Shown piece after piece: positions 62,031 to 64,000 of a stretch of DNA of 64,000 nucleotides. Made by a program: the position numbers and the translations under genes. The stretch is from Angiostrongylus vasorum (taxonomy: Eukaryota > Nematoda > Chromadorea > Rhabditida > Metastrongylidae): assembly GCA_018806985.1 (NCBI GenBank), contig JADANN010000468.1, positions 4,510,072-4,574,071 of the forward strand, read 5' to 3'. Position 1 is the first letter of the stretch, and each line of letters starts with the position of its first letter. Below the pieces are notes generated by a model. The model worked only from the letters and a program-made list of their open reading frames with translations, was not told the DNA's origin and did not search any database.

Positions 62031-62923
62031 AAAAAATAGAGTTAACTAGTTGGGTGCAGTTCTAAAATATGCTCTTTCATCTTATTTAACCTCTATTTTA
62101 GATCTAAATAGAAGTTTGTTTTGGACTTCTGTTAATTGAATGCAACGGCTTAACGTCAGTGCGTGTGATATTTCCACTTTAATTAATTATGTTACAAATC
62201 ATATCCAGTTATTCTTTCGTTTTTTGCTTTTTTTCTACGTTTTTAATTAATTTTTTCTGAAATTGGTTGCTGAATAAAGCCAATTAAATTAATTTTGGAA
62301 GCCTACGCTTTCACTTCAGGGTGTGTTCTCGTTGTATTGGCGAAAAACATTTGCCAAACCTTGGTTGATTAGTAGCCTTTCTTTCGCGCCAATCTACGAT
62401 TTTCCTCAGTATTGCTTCTCCCAGGGCCAGATTCACTAATTTCTTTGGCTTCTGTTAAACACGCATGGAGAATTTTCTGCTATTCATAAGAGATTCGTTT
62501 TGCTAAGGCAGCTTCTTCAACTGCTTCTCAGCGTGCGGCTGGCGATAGTGACACTGGTTCGTCACCGTCCCGCGCTCTGGTTTTGGTAAACGTTCTTTGT
62601 AAGAAACTTTGTAAAAAAATCGATTTTTTCCGGTCAATTTTCTTGATTCTGTTCGCGATCCGCTCCATTGTACTGAATAGTCAAATGGACGTTTAGAAAC
62701 TCAGCAAATTCCTTTGTTTTGACTTCATTTTCATCATTCTATCCTCTGACATGAATCCTTCTCTTGAAGAAATCCTTCAGCCTGTTCATTTTTCCGTTCT
62801 GTTTTTCGCATTCATGTTTCGATAAGCATTCGTCTTTCTTCATAGAGCTGCTAGTTTTAATTTGGCTTATTTTACCTTAAACCTAGAGTTTTATGAAAGT
62901 CTTCCTCACTATAATTTTTTCAG

Positions 62924-63027
62924 AAGACGCTCAAATGCTGGAAGAGCATGCTCGTACACATGAAGAAGGGGAACAGTGCCCTTTGTGTTCAGATCGTACC
63001 CTTAAGCTTCCCGAGCACTTAATTCAG
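62924..63027 (+). CDS. zfh-2: zfh-2 exon: finger histidines and CPLC finger
   Basis: Acceptor ATTTTTTCAG, donor CAG|GTTTTC, phase 1 in and phase 0 out. It encodes KDAQMLEEHARTHEEGEQCP, then LCSDRTLKLPEHLIQ. The first part closes the finger begun at 57500. The second starts the family's RCPLCQD finger, whose last histidine lies on the next exon. Order and spacing match ZFHX proteins. Confidence 0.88.
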
Positions 63028-63304
63028 GTTTTCGTTCTTTCATCTTTTCATTTTTTTTCTTCCTTGTTTTTTTGTTCCCTATTCTTCTGTGAGTTTGTTC
63101 AGAGATCTAATATGACTGAAAGATAGTGTCCGAAAGAGAAGAAAAGTTTGTAGGGTTGCTAGTACAAAAGCGATAATGCTAATTAGTATATCACTTTTTC
63201 ATTACTTTAATTTGTTGTAGTCCAGAGAACATGAGTGGGTGTATCGTAGACCTGATGCCCTTTCACTTTTATTGAATTGCCTCATCTCGTCGTTTTCTTT
63301 TCAG

Positions 63305-63369
63305 GAACACAAAATTGCCGAATCGGCGGTGGAACGATTATTGGCTGTACATCATCCAGAACCGTCAAG
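63305..63369 (+). CDS. zfh-2: zfh-2 last exon in the window
   Basis: Acceptor TCTTTTCAG, donor AAG|GTTAGT, phase 0 in and phase 2 out. It encodes EHKIAESAVERLLAVHHPEP and SR. It provides the terminal histidine of the CPLC finger and then a helical stretch equivalent to the VEKLI region after that finger in vertebrate ZFHX proteins. No further exon is seen between here and the window end, where a minus-strand family B repeat begins. Confidence 0.85.
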
Positions 63370-63753
63370 GTTAGTTAGCAAACATGCTTACCGCGATGCA
63401 TTAACTAGTTTTTTCTCTCTTTCATCTAATTTTTTTGAAGCTTTTGAAGTTGGTATTTTTCTTGTTGGTCGCTCATATGGGCAATGATATCATTTTAGTT
63501 AAGGAATGGGTAACCTCTTCAGATGTTATCACCCTTTTGAAGAAAAAAAAGCTGTACAGCTGTCTTTTTTGAACGACTGAAAACTATACATAGATGAAGT
63601 ATCGGAACAAATGAAATGTCTCTCTGTTTAGCGTAACTAGAAACTTTATTACCGCATTGAAGATATTTTATCGCATATCACCATTGGGGGTTTTTTTTAA
63701 ATCTTATTTGACCCGTCTTCCATTCAATTCGTTTGCTGTCATCCATTGTCCAC

Positions 63754-64000
63754 GAAGATCTTCCAACTTGACGTGTGGCTTCGGTTGCTGCTTAAGGATT
63801 TTCATTTCATTCGGATGTCGTAGAATGCTGGTCGAGAATTTCTCCCTTGAGTCCTGAGATAGTCGGGCTGGAGCGTTCCCAATTGGACTGCAGAGAGTGA
63901 TTTTTTCCCAGACAAGTCCGGTACCAATTTCCCAGTTCCGGAGGGATGAGAGGCTTTGTTGGCCCGGAACGAAATCGAACTAGCATAATGCTTGTGATGA
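63754..64000 (-). repeat. Family B repeat (B3), minus strand, cut by window end
   Basis: Reverse copy of B1/B2: GTCGTAGAATGCTGGTCGAG, core reversed at about 63898-63953 (ACAAGTCCGGTACCAATTTC, GTTCCGGAGGGATGAGAGGC), B box reversed ATCGAACTAGC. The head continues past the window. Confidence 0.8.

Larger units (their letters stand above)
57566..62923 (+). other. zfh-2 intron, about 5.4 kb
   Basis: Splits one zinc finger between its cysteines and histidines. Contains a GC-rich, CpG-rich block (57940-58300), a smaller one (60090-60210) with CpG-rich sequence to 60420, and a plus-strand family B repeat (61657-62030). Otherwise nothing recognised. Confidence 0.65.
26334..64000 (+). other. zfh-2: zfh-2 / ZFHX-type zinc-finger homeobox gene, 5' part (gene span)
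   Basis: This is a multi-exon gene for a large nuclear C2H2 zinc-finger homeobox transcription factor of the ZFHX3/ZFHX4 (ATBF1) family, zfh-2 in nematodes. It was identified from near-verbatim family motifs in order: [63 protein letters not shown] followed by a TDKH, HIREG, and later C2H2 fingers. Fifteen exons chain without a phase conflict; the visible coding total is about 1.4 kb, or 470 residues, over 37 kb. The homeodomains and C-terminal fingers are missing because the gene leaves the window at the right edge. The first exon is not certain: more 5' exons could lie to the left. Known family role: DNA-binding regulator of neuronal and developmental gene expression. Exon borders are read by eye from splice consensus and phase. 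Confidence 0.9.

Overview
The window looks like a nematode chromosome segment, most likely from a strongylid (hookworm-type, clade V) parasite. The base composition is AT-rich. The one recognisable gene is split into short exons with GT(A/G)AGT donors and T-rich CAG acceptors, separated by introns up to about 12 kb. The rest is non-coding sequence full of tRNA-headed short repeats, Penelope-like retroelement debris and TA/CA microsatellites. No bacterial or viral gene organisation is present. The species assignment is inference; no species-specific marker was seen.

Right-hand 38 kb (26334-64000): the 5' part of one plus-strand gene, a ZFHX/ATBF1-type zinc-finger homeobox transcription factor (nematode zfh-2). 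I could place 15 exons (two of them tentative microexons), about 1.4 kb of coding sequence in 37 kb of DNA. Their phases join without a break: acidic/serine-rich N-terminal exons (26334, 27510, 31765), then C2H2 exons at 32228, 33296, 34060, 34599, 36251, 48255, 49924, 57500, 62924 and 63305. The order and wording of the fingers match the N-terminal finger array of animal ZFHX proteins. The gene runs off the right edge; the later fingers and the homeodomains lie outside the window.

Left-hand 26 kb (1-26333): no exon I can defend. This is either the intergenic region or early introns upstream of zfh-2. It holds many repeat copies, two related segments with hammerhead-ribozyme-like cores, a degenerate 30-bp minisatellite, and several GC-rich blocks with homeodomain-type AT cores. 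One of these (about 23700-23930) carries a TATA-like element 2.5 kb upstream of the first recognised exon and is a candidate promoter.

Repeats: three tRNA-headed SINE-like families (called A, B and C here) and one longer unclassified repeat (D). Families A and B have different heads and tails but share a central core of about 55 bp, present in at least 11 copies. Several copies lie as inverted pairs around zfh-2 exons. Three decayed Penelope-like C-terminal (GIY-YIG) fragments lie on the minus strand.
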